Below, piece by piece: positions 22,350 through 34,600 of a stretch of DNA of 64,000 bases. The DNA is from Stratiolaelaps scimitus (lineage: Eukaryota > Arthropoda > Arachnida > Mesostigmata > Laelapidae). Location of the stretch: assembly GCA_019614645.1 (NCBI GenBank), contig JABWDB010000037.1:62001-126000 (forward strand). Reading direction: 5' to 3'. Each line of letters begins with the position of its first letter. Position 1 is the stretch's first letter. Made by a program: the position numbers and the translations under genes. Under the pieces are notes generated by a model. The model saw only the letters and a program-made list of their open reading frames with translations. It searched no databases and had not been told where the DNA came from.

Positions 22350-25078
22350 CATGGCTACATCGTAAGGACGTGCTCAACAATGTCTATTTTTTTAAATAGT
22401 AGTGCATAGCAGCATAAATTCGCGCGCTACCATTATTGTTGCTGATATTGTTGGCTGTTGACGCCCAGCATCACAGATAGATACTGAAGTATATTCAACA
22501 CTCAGCAAAGATACCATCGTATAGCTTCAGTACTCGACCAGTCTAGGACTGCTGCTAATACGCCAAAGTATTGATATCCAACTTGAACACATTAATGTTC
22601 GCTGGTTTAGACGGTGCACAGCTACTGAAAATGCGTACTCAAACATCCTGTATCGCTCGTCATCGAGGAGTTCAGTATGGATGGGCGTGCTTTACGGAGC
22701 TTCACAAACTCTGGGCGTAGGCCAAGCAACACTCCAAAACGTAGCGTTTTGAACAGCTTGAACTCGTCGTGTAACCGCCGTAAAAATATCAAAATCATTC
22801 AACGCAAAACGGAGATTATTATGTACCGTTAACGCAAACGATTTTACTTTTTTATTTTTTTACTATGAGCGACTAGCCGTAATAGCAATAATAATAGTAA
22901 TAATAACTCACTTACGCTGAAGTGTCACTCGCCGACATATTGTAGCATACCAGGGCAGGTTGAACATTGGGGACATGTTAGTACCTCCTAATTATACGTC
23001 TCCAAAATAATTTTATTAAGGGTAAGCAAATGCATACATGGTATGCCCAGGACACATAATTGACCCAGGATGACTTCTTAAGCCACACAATATCGAAGCA
23101 AAATATACCACGCAATTATTAATTTTATCAAGCTGTATTAACATTTTAATCATCTTGCAAGTTGTTGTAGTATTCAATTTGATCATCGATTTAATCTACT
23201 CTGCTATTGAACTATCAAAACGTATCCGATTTAGCATTCAGCAATCCCCAGCGTGTCTCTATCACGTGGCCATCTGAGCGTCCATCTCAGCACTGGATTA
23301 TTTTTCGTTACATTTACATCACGATCGAATAAAAAATGCGTCCCAAATAAACACAATAGCACATCCAATTTCAATGTCCAATGTTTGGCGTAGTTGGACG
23401 ACTAACAGCAGGCCCAAAAACTGCTAAAAATTTTCAGAAGCTTTTTGTTAACTTAGTACAGTCCTCATATCGCTCCCGATTTTTTTGTCTGCCTGAGTTG
23501 CACTTTGGTCACCCTCCACCCGTTGCGTTTGAACAATGTACTCATCAATTTCATAAATAGGATATCGTCGGCAATGCCGGACAGCTTGTTTGTGTTCTGC
23601 ATTACCGGGGTCTTTGGGTTGATCTTGTTTGTGCTCCGCCTTCGAAGTCTCGCCATCGTTCGTAGGGTCCGTTAATTTTGTTCGAGCCATCAGGCAGCTT
23701 ACTGCCTGATAGCTCGTTGGCATCTCAAATGACGCTACTTCACACGACCGGATCACTTGGGTCACACGCTGAACTCTCGTGGTCCACCTCGCGGGCTCTT
23801 CACGTGGCGTGTCCACGATCACCTCTTCCTGTGCTCGACCTGGGCGGGCCCGCCTGACACGCATACGGACCTCCCCTCAATGTTTGTGAAGCCCTACCCT
23901 GGATCCGGCCACCACCTCCAAATCGCATCACACCAACACCAGCCCTCTCAAACGGTGATCGAGTGCACAAGGCAGCAGCCACTGTTTGTTGTCCAGGCGT
24001 TCGGCGTTTTCCACCCACCGCTTGGGCTATCTAATATCTCCCATCAAAACTCACGGTACAACTGCTTCTGTAGTGTGTCGCCGACCAGTCGGAACAAGAT
24101 TCTCGTCTGACTGGACGGCAAAACCACCGCATCCATACACCGCTGTCAACAAATGACAGAAACGAGATTGAAAACGAAACTGAGTCGAATTTGGCGTCTT
24201 CTTCGTCTCACCGGTTATTGGCACTTGTCGATGCCGTGGTGTTACTCCACGCTCTCAGCCTTTGTTAAGTATATCCGCCAACTTATTAAGCCTTTACATT
24301 TCAATCGAGAATATATTGATAATAACCAGTAAGAGTAGAAGAAGTGCCGTTATGATGAGCTGATGTGTTCCCCCTATGACCCTTGGCACTGTATCGTCGT
24401 ATACCTGTATACGCTAATGGCTTAACCCGAGCGCTCTTTGAGCGGGACACGTTTTTGGGACAAGGTGCATGTTTCATCTCGGCCCAATGTCAGCCCATAA
24501 AGGATCTTGATCGACTTTAGTTCCTTCCCTCAGAGTGAACGGAATTGTAATCATCTTTTCCCGGCCAGCAGTATTTCAAAGTTCGCTAAAAGGTAGGTCA
24601 GTGTAGCAGATCCTTATCTGGAGATGTCCTTGAACACACCTAAACAATGCAGTGGTTACCCGAACCTACCTGAAACCCCCTAAAACGAAGCGGATGGATT
24701 TGTCAGTGTTAGATGAGAAATCTAAGTTGATCACACGGAGCTCTGTGACCGCCACCGCAACAGCCTATAAAGCACAAAGACATATAACAAAATACCATGT
24801 CGACTTTGTGGGCTGTCCATTTCTCGTCAGCTCTTTCCCCTATATCAAATTCGATACTTTCTGTAAGCAGAACTAAATGCACCGATTCTTAAAATCAACG
24901 ACTATTATCTTGCGTGATTGAACGACATGCGATGGAAAAGCTGGTACCGTTTCAGCTGAGATTCCAATGCAACAAAGCTGCATGTGATCTCATTATAGAG
25001 ATTAAGGTATATTCGCATTTACCTTTGCGCGAATTCACCAGTGCTGCTTCCGCAGAATTGCGGCGGTATGCTATATAT

Positions 25079-25080
<2 letters not shown>

Positions 25081-25113
<33 letters not shown>
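25081..25113. repeat. (TA)n microsatellite
   Basis: About 30 bases of uninterrupted TA. Confidence 0.95.
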
Positions 25114-25116
<3 letters not shown>

Positions 25117-25730
25117 GCACGATAGGTAAGTACGACTAGTAACAGCAACTTGGAAGATTTGACAACACGATCCGGAGCCGTTCGTTCTATACAATAGTGT
25201 GATACTGCTGCGAGTCAAGCTAACCATTCTGCGCAGTTTCAAGGCCGCGTATCCTTGGCAACAAAGAGCTCCCCCAATATGAAAATGAAGGCATTTACAG
25301 TTGTATAGCATACTTTCTTTTATCGCTTTATTTAAATATAGACGACGCTCACGAATTGGTAAGGTGTTTCGCTCAGAATGTTGCGTGCTACCCGTGTTGG
25401 CGTTGGTTTACGCGTCGCGGCTGACAGCATCCCCCCGGCTAAAGATCGACCCAACGAAGCAAAAACGCCAGAAGTTTGGGAACCGCTAGATGAACGGCTT
25501 CCGGGATAACCCGGACAGGCTACTCGATCTCAGAGCCTCAGAACAGATTTTGAGAAGGCTTCCATCACATAGTAGCAATATCGTGGGTATCATGAAACCC
25601 CTATTGCTCCTTTATATTGAGATAAATAACTCAATTATTGGAATTGTGCGCGGCTCTGTGAAGACAATCGAGCTGTGCTATAATAATAACACTTTAGAAT
25701 AACTCCGGCTGTTTATTAATAATAAAAAAG

Positions 25731-25774
25731 ATACTTTTTGGACATAAATATATATATACATGTCCAAAAAGTAT
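25731..25774. repeat. 15-bp perfect inverted repeat with TA-rich loop
   Basis: ATACTTTTTGGACAT (25731-25745) and ATGTCCAAAAAGTAT (25760-25774) are exact inverse copies around a 14-base TA-rich loop, followed by (TA)n. The design resembles the larger foldback at 31487-31618. Confidence 0.85.
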
Positions 25775-26127
25775 ATATATATATATATATAATATATATG
25801 AACCAATCAGTAACTGTAGGCTGACTCTCTATCTCGGAAATTTTCTTCAAAATCGTTATCAGTGCGATGAATATTCGCGCCTTGTGTGTCTGTGTCTACC
25901 TTGCAATAAATGTTAAACAATCATCACCGCTGTCAAGCGACATATATACGGATAATTTGGTCGAGATAGGTAAAGTTTATTTGAAACTGTGAAATAGAGG
26001 AAGTGTGTAAAGACGATATTGTGGTTTGTCATGTTTCGTTGAAATTTTCAACAATATATGACACAATGCCGTGTGTATATTTATTTATATTTGAAAATTG
26101 TCATATTTCATTTCTTTTATTAGTGGT

Positions 26128-26172
26128 TTATTTTCGGAACTGCAGTTTTACAATGCTTAAGTTCTCGCAAAA
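26128..26172 (-). repeat. Repeat family C, short copy
   Basis: This matches the end of copies at 13018-13140 and 58187-58315 (GGTTTATT..., AACTGCA, TTTTACAATGCTTAAGTTCTC). It lies just downstream of the LINE remnant on the minus strand. Confidence 0.6.
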
Positions 26173-26205
26173 AAAAAATTGAATAAAAGGTGTATATAAA
26201 ACAAG

Positions 26206-26305
26206 CTCAGAATAATCTGACTTATAAAACGGTCAGGACAATCTGACTTACAACGTGGTCAGGATAGTCTGAGACATATCGTAACCAGGATAATCTGAAA
26301 TATAC
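26206..26305 (-). repeat. 26-27-base tandem repeat, about four units
   Basis: Units of the form CAGGA(C/T)A(A/G)TCTGA plus about a dozen variable bases recur near 26210, 26236, 26262 and 26288. They follow the C-terminal end of the LINE remnant, so they fit the short tandem 3' tails seen in some CR1/L2/Jockey-type elements. Confidence 0.7.
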
Positions 26306-26326
26306 AATTGTAATTATATTCACATT

Positions 26327-26790
26327 TTAAACCCTCCCCACAAGAAACTTTTTTGCCTCTCTTGCAAACTTTTTAGCTGAAGTGAGGGAACGAAGCTCGC
26401 AAGGGAGCGAGCCCCAGACGACCGGTAGACGGTAAGCCAGAGCTTGGCGGCTGGACTCTTTGACAGTAAATGGCACCTCAAAGGTGGTTGGGCGACGGGT
26501 CGAACGCTTCCTCACCATCATGATAGGGAAGGAAATGTCGGCTGGTATCTTACCACTGCATGTTTTGAATGCAAGGAGAGCAGTCTGAAAGGTGCATATG
26601 TCCTTGAGGCAAAGCAGGTCAAACTGTTGAAACACATCGGCAACAGAGTCCCTACGACGGCGGCCGAACACAGCTCTCAGAGCATCATTCTGAATGATTT
26701 CACCCCGGCGAAGCGTGTCTCTGAAGCCGCCACCCCAGATTGTGATACCGTAGCATACCATTGTGCCTCGTTGACGGCATTTATCATATA
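26327..26790 (-). mobile_element. 5'-truncated LINE: C-terminal end of a non-LTR retrotransposon polymerase
   Basis: An open minus frame of 144 codons reads VCYGITIWGGGF, then QNDALRAVFGRRRRDS, CLKDICTFQTALLAFK and VWGSLPCELRSL, ending after AKKFLVGRV. This order (YG...WG, lQ.rAlR.i.g, then R..WN.LP.elR) is the conserved end of Jockey/CR1-type ORF2 proteins. It is unusually intact, with no internal stop, so insertion may be recent, but the polymerase core is missing. Confidence 0.82.
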
Positions 26791-27844
26791 AATGACCTCA
26801 TTTATATGTTGACTCTCCAGAGTCGTTTTTTTTTAAAGTAAATCTTTTTTTGCAAACTACCTGTTTCGAATTGAGTCTAACTCAGTTCAAATATTCTATA
26901 TATATGGAGAGTTCTCAAATCAATGTCAACTTCGATTTTTTTATATGGCAGTTTTGATCTGGACGTTGTCTGTGGTATTGTAGTGTTTTGATGATTATGA
27001 AATATACTCATGTTATACAAATGTATACACAGCCCCCCTTTGACTCAATAAAAGTCTGATCCATGACTTGATAAAACGAACACAATTTTCGATACAGAAC
27101 TGAATTGTCCAAACGAACGTAGAAACATCTCGAAGTTCTAATAACATTATCATCTCACAAGCTCGAAATTAATATCAGATGGGCGAACACTTATCAGGCT
27201 AATTGGGGTTAACGTCAGAACACACAAACAGGATAGATTATGGCTCAAATAAAACGATTACATAGTTCATAGTTACCGGCAGTGACAAGGAAGTTCTACT
27301 AAGCTAAATGTGTATGCTATTGAGTACGGTCAGTATTGACAATCACATCACACGGAGTCCGCGTTAGAGAGGTTGACAAAATGCGTTCAACCAGCTCGTG
27401 TGTAATAAGTATGGAACATGTTTGTTTTGTAGTTGTTGTTCTATATGCGGTCAGTGGATGAAACATGTAGAATTCAGTTCTCGGAGAAGGCTTTAATCAG
27501 AAGGTTTCTTTTTTAATACACGTAGTATTGTGCTAGCTTGTGCTATGCCATTTTCCCCAATACGTAATTTTCTTGAATTTTCACATAGTTCTATCGTGAA
27601 CATACACCACCGGCCATTTCTAATCCTTATGATTGTAATATATATCGAAGCTTTTGTTGTTATTGTTATTTATTTTATATAGTGTGAAATACTTACGCTG
27701 ATGGACGTAGTCTGGACATCCTACTCCAGGACCACCTAAGCCATTTTGTGAGCTATTATACCAAGTGACAGCTTACGGGGACCGCTCAATGCGCACTTGG
27801 GTTACATGGAGCTGATATTCTGCACATGATGATCATGTGATTTG

Positions 27845-27915
27845 ATACATGAGGTGGTTAAGTTTCGGGCTGAAAACAGCGAGCGGTCGCTGGTTCAAAT
27901 GCCGCGATGCGACAT
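27845..27915 (+). repeat. tRNA-like SINE head
   Basis: An A-box-like segment (GTGGTTAAGTT) is followed about 40 bases later by a B box, GGTTCAAATGCC. No complete tRNA fold can be drawn, so this is a SINE head or tRNA pseudogene. Confidence 0.5.
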
Positions 27916-28862
27916 AATGTTTCTCAGCAGGAATCGAACTGCCACTACCTAGACATTTATACCTTTTAAATATGTTTAACATACGAAGCACTTTATTTAA
28001 ATGTATTCGTGGGATATGAGCATTTTGGTGATTTTGTTATTTATGAGTTTATCGACAATTCAGGTTATAACGGCATCAGTTGTTCTTTGAGAGCTGGTTA
28101 ATAGAAGACCAAAACAAACCCTCCAGCTCCAATTTTCATTACAGTAAAAATATAACCCTAGATTTGGTTATAAATTATTATGATTATAAATTACGACAGT
28201 CATTTGAAGTCACGGCCGCTGATTCCAAATATCGGCATGAAATTGCGGTCTGACGATTAAATCTCTGAACATGCGCTATCAAACAATTGCGTCCGAACAA
28301 ATTCTGGTTGTAAAAATCGTATTATACAACATTAGCGCCACGCTAACCTAAACGAATACTAAGGATGTGTGTCTTTTGTGGTCAATGTCTTTTTTTTACC
28401 GGACAAAGATACCATATACATATCGGGCTGATAGCTCGGTATATAGAGCTGGTTTTATGACCAGATCACTGTAAATAATCTAAAATATAAATAACTTAAT
28501 CACCCGACAATAATTATTTCGTCTAAAATAATAATGTGTCAATTTTTTTTGGCTATTTATCACTTAAGTTGCTAATTGCTATTTCTTGTCTGTCAATAGC
28601 GGAGTTATTCACTGTAACCAATACATAGCCAATGCGATTATCTTTCTGCTGGGCTGAACCTTCGATACCATGCACAAATATATGTTTACTTTGCATAAAG
28701 TTGTGAATCGTAACCTTGATAATGTAGTGATCACTTTTTCGAAAGTATATGTATATATATACATAAAAATAATATGAATTTTTTACCTGAATAAATACAT
28801 TTTTTTAGACAGTTAATTTTCGTCGATGAAATAATTAGAAATATATATATATATATATATAA

Positions 28863-29022
28863 ACTTCCCCGAAGAGGTCTACCACGGGTTGATTTGCGCT
28901 ACCGGGGACAATGGCGCAGAATCTTCCCTTCTGAAGCGCCTTTCCGTTGCTCTGAGACAGAGAGGCAATGGCATAGCCTCCCTTAAGAGTGTGACGACCT
29001 CTGCCTGACACCCTGTCCCCAA
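28863..29022 (+). repeat. GC-rich repeat family D, copy 3
   Basis: It shares the family core (GTCTACC, CACGGGTTGAT, GCGCCTTTCCGTTGCTCT, GAGGCAATGGCAT) with copies 1 and 2. It is set between two (TA)n runs. Confidence 0.7.
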
Positions 29023-29069
29023 GTAATTCTCTAATTATTGTATATTTAAAGTTGCGTAAGTACTTAACA

Positions 29070-29100
<31 letters not shown>

Positions 29101-29564
29101 GTATCACTCGTATTCGCTTATTCGCCCAAGTTGACGAGTATCCACATAACTACAAGAGACAGCTTGTGGTGGCGCTTAATTGACGCCTATGCTAATTACG
29201 CACGAAGTGTGTTTGTTTAATAAGTGAATAGAGAAAAGGAAAGGAGTTTATAATTAGCAAATAGGTCCAGTAATGATGATGATGATGATGACGCGTGATC
29301 GACTCGGCGATAGTGCGGGTGACCGCGCAAGGTCGACCCTGCAGTAGCGTGGCTCGGCCGTGCTTCGCTGGGACCGCTATCTGTGACGGTTGGGGGTAGA
29401 GTGGGACCCAGTAGCTGGGACATTGTTAGATACGGCCGACGAAGACAGAGTGTGTGGCTAGCCCGCCAAAATAGCTCGAGCTAAAAGAGGCGAACCGCTC
29501 AGCTTGCCCACTTTCACCAGAAGCTCGAAGGCAAGACACGCACGGTGGTCTTCCTGTTTGGGGG

Positions 29565-29572
29565 TATATAAT
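29565..29572 (+). promoter_or_regulatory. TATA box of the first VPVP-repeat gene
   Basis: TATATAAT lies about 200 bases before the start codon at 29770. Transcription would begin near 29595-29600. GTGAGT at 29695-29700 could be a donor within the leader. Confidence 0.55.
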
Positions 29573-29769
29573 GGTAGACGGCGTCGCATACAATGTGGCA
29601 TTGTGGTCAATCGCCGACCTGATCAGCACGTAACCAAAGGCGAGATAGTTGAGCAAGCGGAATATAGCTCCATCATTGTTAGTAACAAAACTGGGTGAGT
29701 GTCTCATACCAGGAGGAGTGTACCAGGAGGAACTCCGACCGGAGGAGGAATACTAGACAAGTGATTGGG

Positions 29770-30495
29770 ATGCGTCGCTTCGTGGTTTTCGCAGCTACGA
29801 TTGCTGTAGCTACCGCCACTGATGGATTTGGCGGAGGATTCGGAGGTGGCCTGGGTGGATTCGGAGGTGGCCTGGGCGTCGGCGGTGGCGGCGGCTATGG
29901 CCACCATCACGTGCCTAAGGTGAACTACGTGGTGAACAAGGTCGCTAAGCCGGTACCTGTACCTCATCCTGTGCCCGTACCACATGTTGTCCCGGTGCAT
30001 AAGCCCGTGCCCGTATACAAAAGTGTACCTGTTCCAAAGCCTGTCCCGGTTCCCCATATCGTGCATCAATACTACACCGTACACAAAGAGGTACCTGTAC
30101 CAAAAGAAGTTCCCGTGCCTGTACCCGTTGAGGTGAAGAAACCTTACCCCGTACATCACATCGTTAAGGTTCCGAAGCCATACATTGTGCACGTACCCAA
30201 GCCTTACATTGTTCACAAACCATACCATGTACCCGTGGAGGTCAAGATTCCTAAACCCTATGTTGTGCCTGTGCATAAGCCCTACCCTGTCCCGGTGAAG
30301 AAACCCGTACCTTATGTAGTTCCAATTGTTAAGACCGTCCCTGTCGCAATTAAAAAGCCTGTTGCTATTCCCGTACACTCTTATGGTCATGGCGGCCTTG
30401 GTCTGACCGGTGGCTTCGGAGGTCTTGGCAGCTACGGAGGCTTTGGGGGAGGTTACGGCCATGGTCTCGATCTTTACAAGAAAGCCAAGGCATAG
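29770..30495 (+). CDS. Secreted VPVP-repeat, Gly-rich structural (cuticle-like) protein, 241 aa
   Basis: MRRFVVFAATIAVATA is a signal peptide. A Gly-rich segment follows (GFGGGFGG, GGGGGYGHHH), then about 170 residues of KPVPV/HPVPV/KPYxVP repeats rich in Val, Pro, Lys, His and Tyr, and a Gly/Tyr C-terminus. This is the layout of extracellular structural proteins such as insect Vajk-like and other low-complexity cuticular proteins; the family link is inference. The frame extends upstream to 29695, but ATG 29770 directly opens the signal peptide. The coding region has no intron. A paralogue lies at 39368-40045 facing it. Pro/Val/Lys bias opens an antisense frame (29704-30462) that is an artefact. 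Confidence 0.88.
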   Translation: MRRFVVFAATIAVATATDGFGGGFGGGLGGFGGGLGVGGGGGYGHHHVPKVNYVVNKVAKPVPVPHPVPVPHVVPVHKPVPVYKSVPVPKPVPVPHIVHQYYTVHKEVPVPKEVPVPVPVEVKKPYPVHHIVKVPKPYIVHVPKPYIVHKPYHVPVEVKIPKPYVVPVHKPYPVPVKKPVPYVVPIVKTVPVAIKKPVAIPVHSYGHGGLGLTGGFGGLGSYGGFGGGYGHGLDLYKKAKA

Positions 30496-31398
30496 AAACT
30501 TCCGACAAGAAACTTCCTACACGAATTAGTTCGGCGAATACTTCTTCCAAGCGCGAAGTTGATACCTTCTCAGAGACCTCTGGCTGGCAAGTGTACCACC
30601 CGACAAGTTCCGCTGTCAAGCTGTGAAACGGATCGCAAATCTAAAAGAAAAACTTACTTAATAAGATCCTCCAATGCCAGATGCAAATTACACCCAAGCG
30701 GGCAAGCAGTCACCCCACGGAGCAATTTAGCATTATAAATCATGATCAATAGATGCTCATAGATGGTGGCACAATTTGGATCCATCAAGGAAGACCGTTC
30801 GGTTGTAATGCACTAACACTCCTTCTTGAAACTACTGTGTGCCGCTCAAATTAATCGACTTGGATTGTTCTCTCAGCTGTCATTGACCAAGAGCTGTAAC
30901 CAAAAGTCTCCGCTGAATCATCAGTTCGATACTTCCATATGAACCTACGTGGACTGCATCACAACGCCTCATGCTGCGAACATATCGCCACCTCGACCAC
31001 CACCACTTCTACTATTACTACTATTAATCAATGTATTATATCATCATATATTTAATAGTAATAATAAGAGCAATTAAAAATCGCAGTCTCGTTCAGGGGA
31101 AGGAATACCAATAATGTTGTACAAAAATAGCTGATGCAAAATAACACAAATACATCTGTCTGTATCTATCTAGCTATATCTATTCAAAGCATTATGTATA
31201 CAGGGGTTGGAGGCTGAGATAAACTATTGTAGTCATTTTCTTATATAATTGTTGTTGTCGTTGTTGTCGTTGCAAAAATGTGGTGCCTAAGAACATTCAC
31301 TGCTTTACGTTGTTGTTACACACACACAAAAAAAAAAGATTTGTTGTGAAATAACCATCTGCATTTATACAGTTGATTAATCATTATTAATTAATAGA

Positions 31399-31404
31399 AA
31401 TAAA
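31399..31404 (+). terminator. Polyadenylation signal AATAAA
   Basis: Best canonical hexamer for the VPVP gene, about 900 bases after its stop. A TG/TC-rich stretch (31441-31456) follows at the usual distance of a downstream element. An ATTAAA at 31073 is an alternative. Confidence 0.45.
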
Positions 31405-31486
31405 GCATCGTTTGATGATATGATAATAATCTTGGAGATTGTTCTGTCTGTCTGTCATCGGCAAAGAGAGCACTGATATGTTTCTG

Positions 31487-31534
31487 AGCTATAATTATGT
31501 CGAAGTTGGTTGATTTATTATATTTTAATTACAT

Positions 31535-31569
<35 letters not shown>

Positions 31570-31618
31570 CATGTAATTGAAATATAATAAATCAACCAAC
31601 GCCGACATAATTATAGCT
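31487..31618. mobile_element. Palindromic (foldback/MITE-like) element with (TA)n core
   Basis: Arms 31487-31534 and 31571-31618 are inverted copies of about 48 bases with only about three mismatches, separated by a (TA)n core. The whole is AT-rich and could extrude as a cruciform. No coding capacity. A non-autonomous foldback transposon is the likeliest reading; a target duplication was not resolved in the AT-rich flanks. Confidence 0.7.
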
Positions 31619-31626
31619 TGTGTGTG

Positions 31627-31657
<31 letters not shown>

Positions 31658-34600
31658 TGTCAATCTCGCACACAATAGCCTCTTGTAAAATGATTATGAA
31701 CGTGTTCACCAGATTGACACTACTACCAAATCACAGGTAACATATTCTCTACCTATGGGGTAGAGAATTCTCTATTCTAGTGTTGACGTTATGGTGCACA
31801 AGTTGAGGATAAGCCCGGATTAGCGTAAATGAAAAATCTGCGTTGACTAAGATTAGCCAATGTAATAACCAACATTAGATAATCTTGTTATCTAATCCTT
31901 TACAATTCTCGAGTACGATGTAGAAATATTGGTCCAATTTCACGGAGGACTGTAACGCCATTATCTCTAACTTTGGTGTTACTCAATCCTAAGCTAATTT
32001 ATATCTGACCGTTTTTCTTAGAGATGAACACTATGAATTCCTGTCACAGAACAGAATTTAACCGAAAGTAATAATTTCGAAGCCAATCTTTTGATTTTGT
32101 GCTAGCTCGAACCAAGATCTGATTATGAACTAAACCTCGAGTTAAGAATCAATTTCTATGTCGTTCTTTGCATAGTACAAATTATGTACGCGTCGTAGGT
32201 CACGACCAGACTCAGCAGTATGCGGAAGTGCTATGTAATCGCCATATATTAGATTGCCTTGAACGTTCTGACGAGGATTTTTTTTATCGCTCGGTTACGT
32301 CGTGCGCAGGAGAATCATTTCACTTAGCGTAATCGTCGAAGTAGTTTTCATCGCTTGCGACGGCCTTGTTGCTGAGTTCTACCAGTTTCGTTATTCCAGG
32401 ATAATGGAACTTCCCCTTAGTCAAGGCAAAAAAAAAGGAAATCACCGTCGTTTTCGACATTACTTAAAAAGTTTAATGTTTTTTACCCAAAAGAGTTCGT
32501 CATGTAATTTAGTCGAACCGTTTTTACGCCGTCCTGAAGTTCTTCTGCGAGTTCTGGAGCGGTAGCTATCGACGTTTCGTGAATCGTCGCTGATAATGGA
32601 AGGCTTTCCGGATCTTCGTGCGTCGTTCAGACTGAAATCCCCTCGATGGAAATATCTAAACCATATTTTTCACGTTTATGCGCCAATGTTTTCCCTTTCG
32701 GAAAATATGGCTAACTGTAAGACTCCTTCATTCTGCTCCCCAACATACGACGAACACATTGGGTAGATAGAGGCCCCTCAGCTGGACATCCTGGTGGGTG
32801 GTCAGAAACTGTTTCCTGAAAGCATCTGGTAATCCCTTAGCTGGTGACAACTTTTTCAATGACAAGTAACATTTTAACAAGGAACTATATATATACAAGA
32901 ATTGTTACATGCTTATTATTTGTTTTATACATTTTTTTATTCCCAAACAGATAAAGAGTTATTTAATAATAACAAAATGTCACGTAACATGAACTAGCAT
33001 TCGCGGTACAGGACTCCGACACGGTAAAAATCACCAAATAAATTCTGAAGGATTTTTATAGGAGAAGTTCTATGGCATTTGTATCATTTCTAATTATACA
33101 AATGGTTATTGAATAGTTATGAAATATTCTGCCACATAAACTAGTATTTGCAATAGGATATCCTGCCTGTGGCATAATAAAAATTATTAAAACATTATAT
33201 TGTGAACAACATCGAACACGATGATCGAAATCCAGAAAGATCCATTTCGGTTCTGGAGGAGAAAAGTGACGTTTTCTGTTGGCGATTAGTTACACTCATT
33301 AAACAAAAACTATTGTATAATTTTGACTGATTCAGCAGCTTGACCATTGCCCCCCCAACAGGAACTAAGGCATATTTTACAAAAATGTCTTATACAAAAG
33401 TAATGAAATCATCTCACATGATTAAGTCGTCCGCTTGTGGCCATATTGGTTATTTACGTTTGGATATAATACAAGGTAAACAAGATGATGTCTTTGGATG
33501 GTTCGAGTCCACCATACACAGGTGCCATGTTCAGAGCTTTGTGTCGGCAGTGAAAATTTTCGCGGGATGTTTCCCTGCAGGTGATTGTGTATTGTTCTTT
33601 TGCAATGGAAAACATCTGCTTTGCCGAAAAGGCGAAAGGTCAGTTAAACATATATAGGTAAGTCGCTGTTTAATTAAAATAGCCCAAATTGCTGTAATGT
33701 CACATAAACTGCTATACGATACTATGGCCCAACAAGTTACATCTCAGTAATTTTTTTACTACCGGGTCAATCCCCGTCATGCGACCGTATGTTATGTGTG
33801 TACCATGTGAAAATTTCGTTCACAATTATTGATGGATTACCGGCGCGTTCGAAAGATATTATCAATAAGCAAAAAAAATCCTCAAATTTCAGACGACACA
33901 GGATAGGGGAGTATCAAGAAGGGTCCGGCATAAATTTTACCATTTAGGTCCACTGTTTCAGTTTGAAGTCAGCCCTCACAATTCAGAGGTAAAGAGCCGT
34001 TTTTTTTCTACTATATATCAATAATACTGCTGCTAAACTATATCTCGGTACAACTGACCTCGGCCCAGAAATCGAAGCGGATCGTCCGCCGAAGGAGAAA
34101 TCAGAAAATTGCGAAACAAATAGATTCAAACCACCGAACGAAGTGTTCTAGCAAATCGGCACGCAAAAAGAATTACGCGCACGCCACCATCCTCGCCACT
34201 CTGTTTAGACGCACCAGCGTGGCACTAGTACTGCCAATGGTAGCCGTCAAAGTAAAAACGTTATCGCTACTGGTGCAGGGGCACGGCTTTCCTCTAACTC
34301 TCAACGTTGTGGCCGCTAGACATACGTCAATAATTACGGGATCTACAAGGTTCGAATTGCTGCCTGGACACTACACATTAACTAACATGGTGTTACGGAT
34401 ACTTCATCCATATATCATCTTTGATGTTCATAGAATATTGTCATCAGAAATGACAATAGTCATTATCATCATTATTATTATTGTGGGCCGACTAGTCAAC
34501 TGGGCTTTTGAATAATAAAATAACAATAATGTCTAGGAACTATAAACACGATCACTGCGCATCGGCACAGTAGCATTCGATTTATTAAGGTACTCCGATT

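Larger units (their letters stand above)
22350..26120. other. Intergenic, repeat-rich, no gene supported
   Basis: A GC-rich block at 23448-24020 is open on both strands (138 codons on the minus strand) but shows no domain. A long (TA)n lies at 25081-25113, and a 15-bp perfect inverted repeat with a TA-rich loop at 25731-25774. The stretch 25340-25700 holds partial open frames that may be old transposon sequence. Confidence 0.4.
26791..29560. other. Intergenic, repeats only
   Basis: No gene is supported. A tRNA-like head with A and B boxes lies at 27845-27915 (GGTTCAAATGCC as B box), and another tRNA-like 5' half near 28428-28470. GC-rich repeat D copy 3 is at 28863-29022, flanked by (TA)n at about 28841-28860 and 29074-29100. 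A (TGA)n run is at 29271-29292. Confidence 0.5.

Noticed and set aside
29704..30462. 252-codon minus-strand open frame
   Set aside because: Antisense shadow of the VPVP gene; Val/Pro/Lys codon bias removes stops on the other strand.
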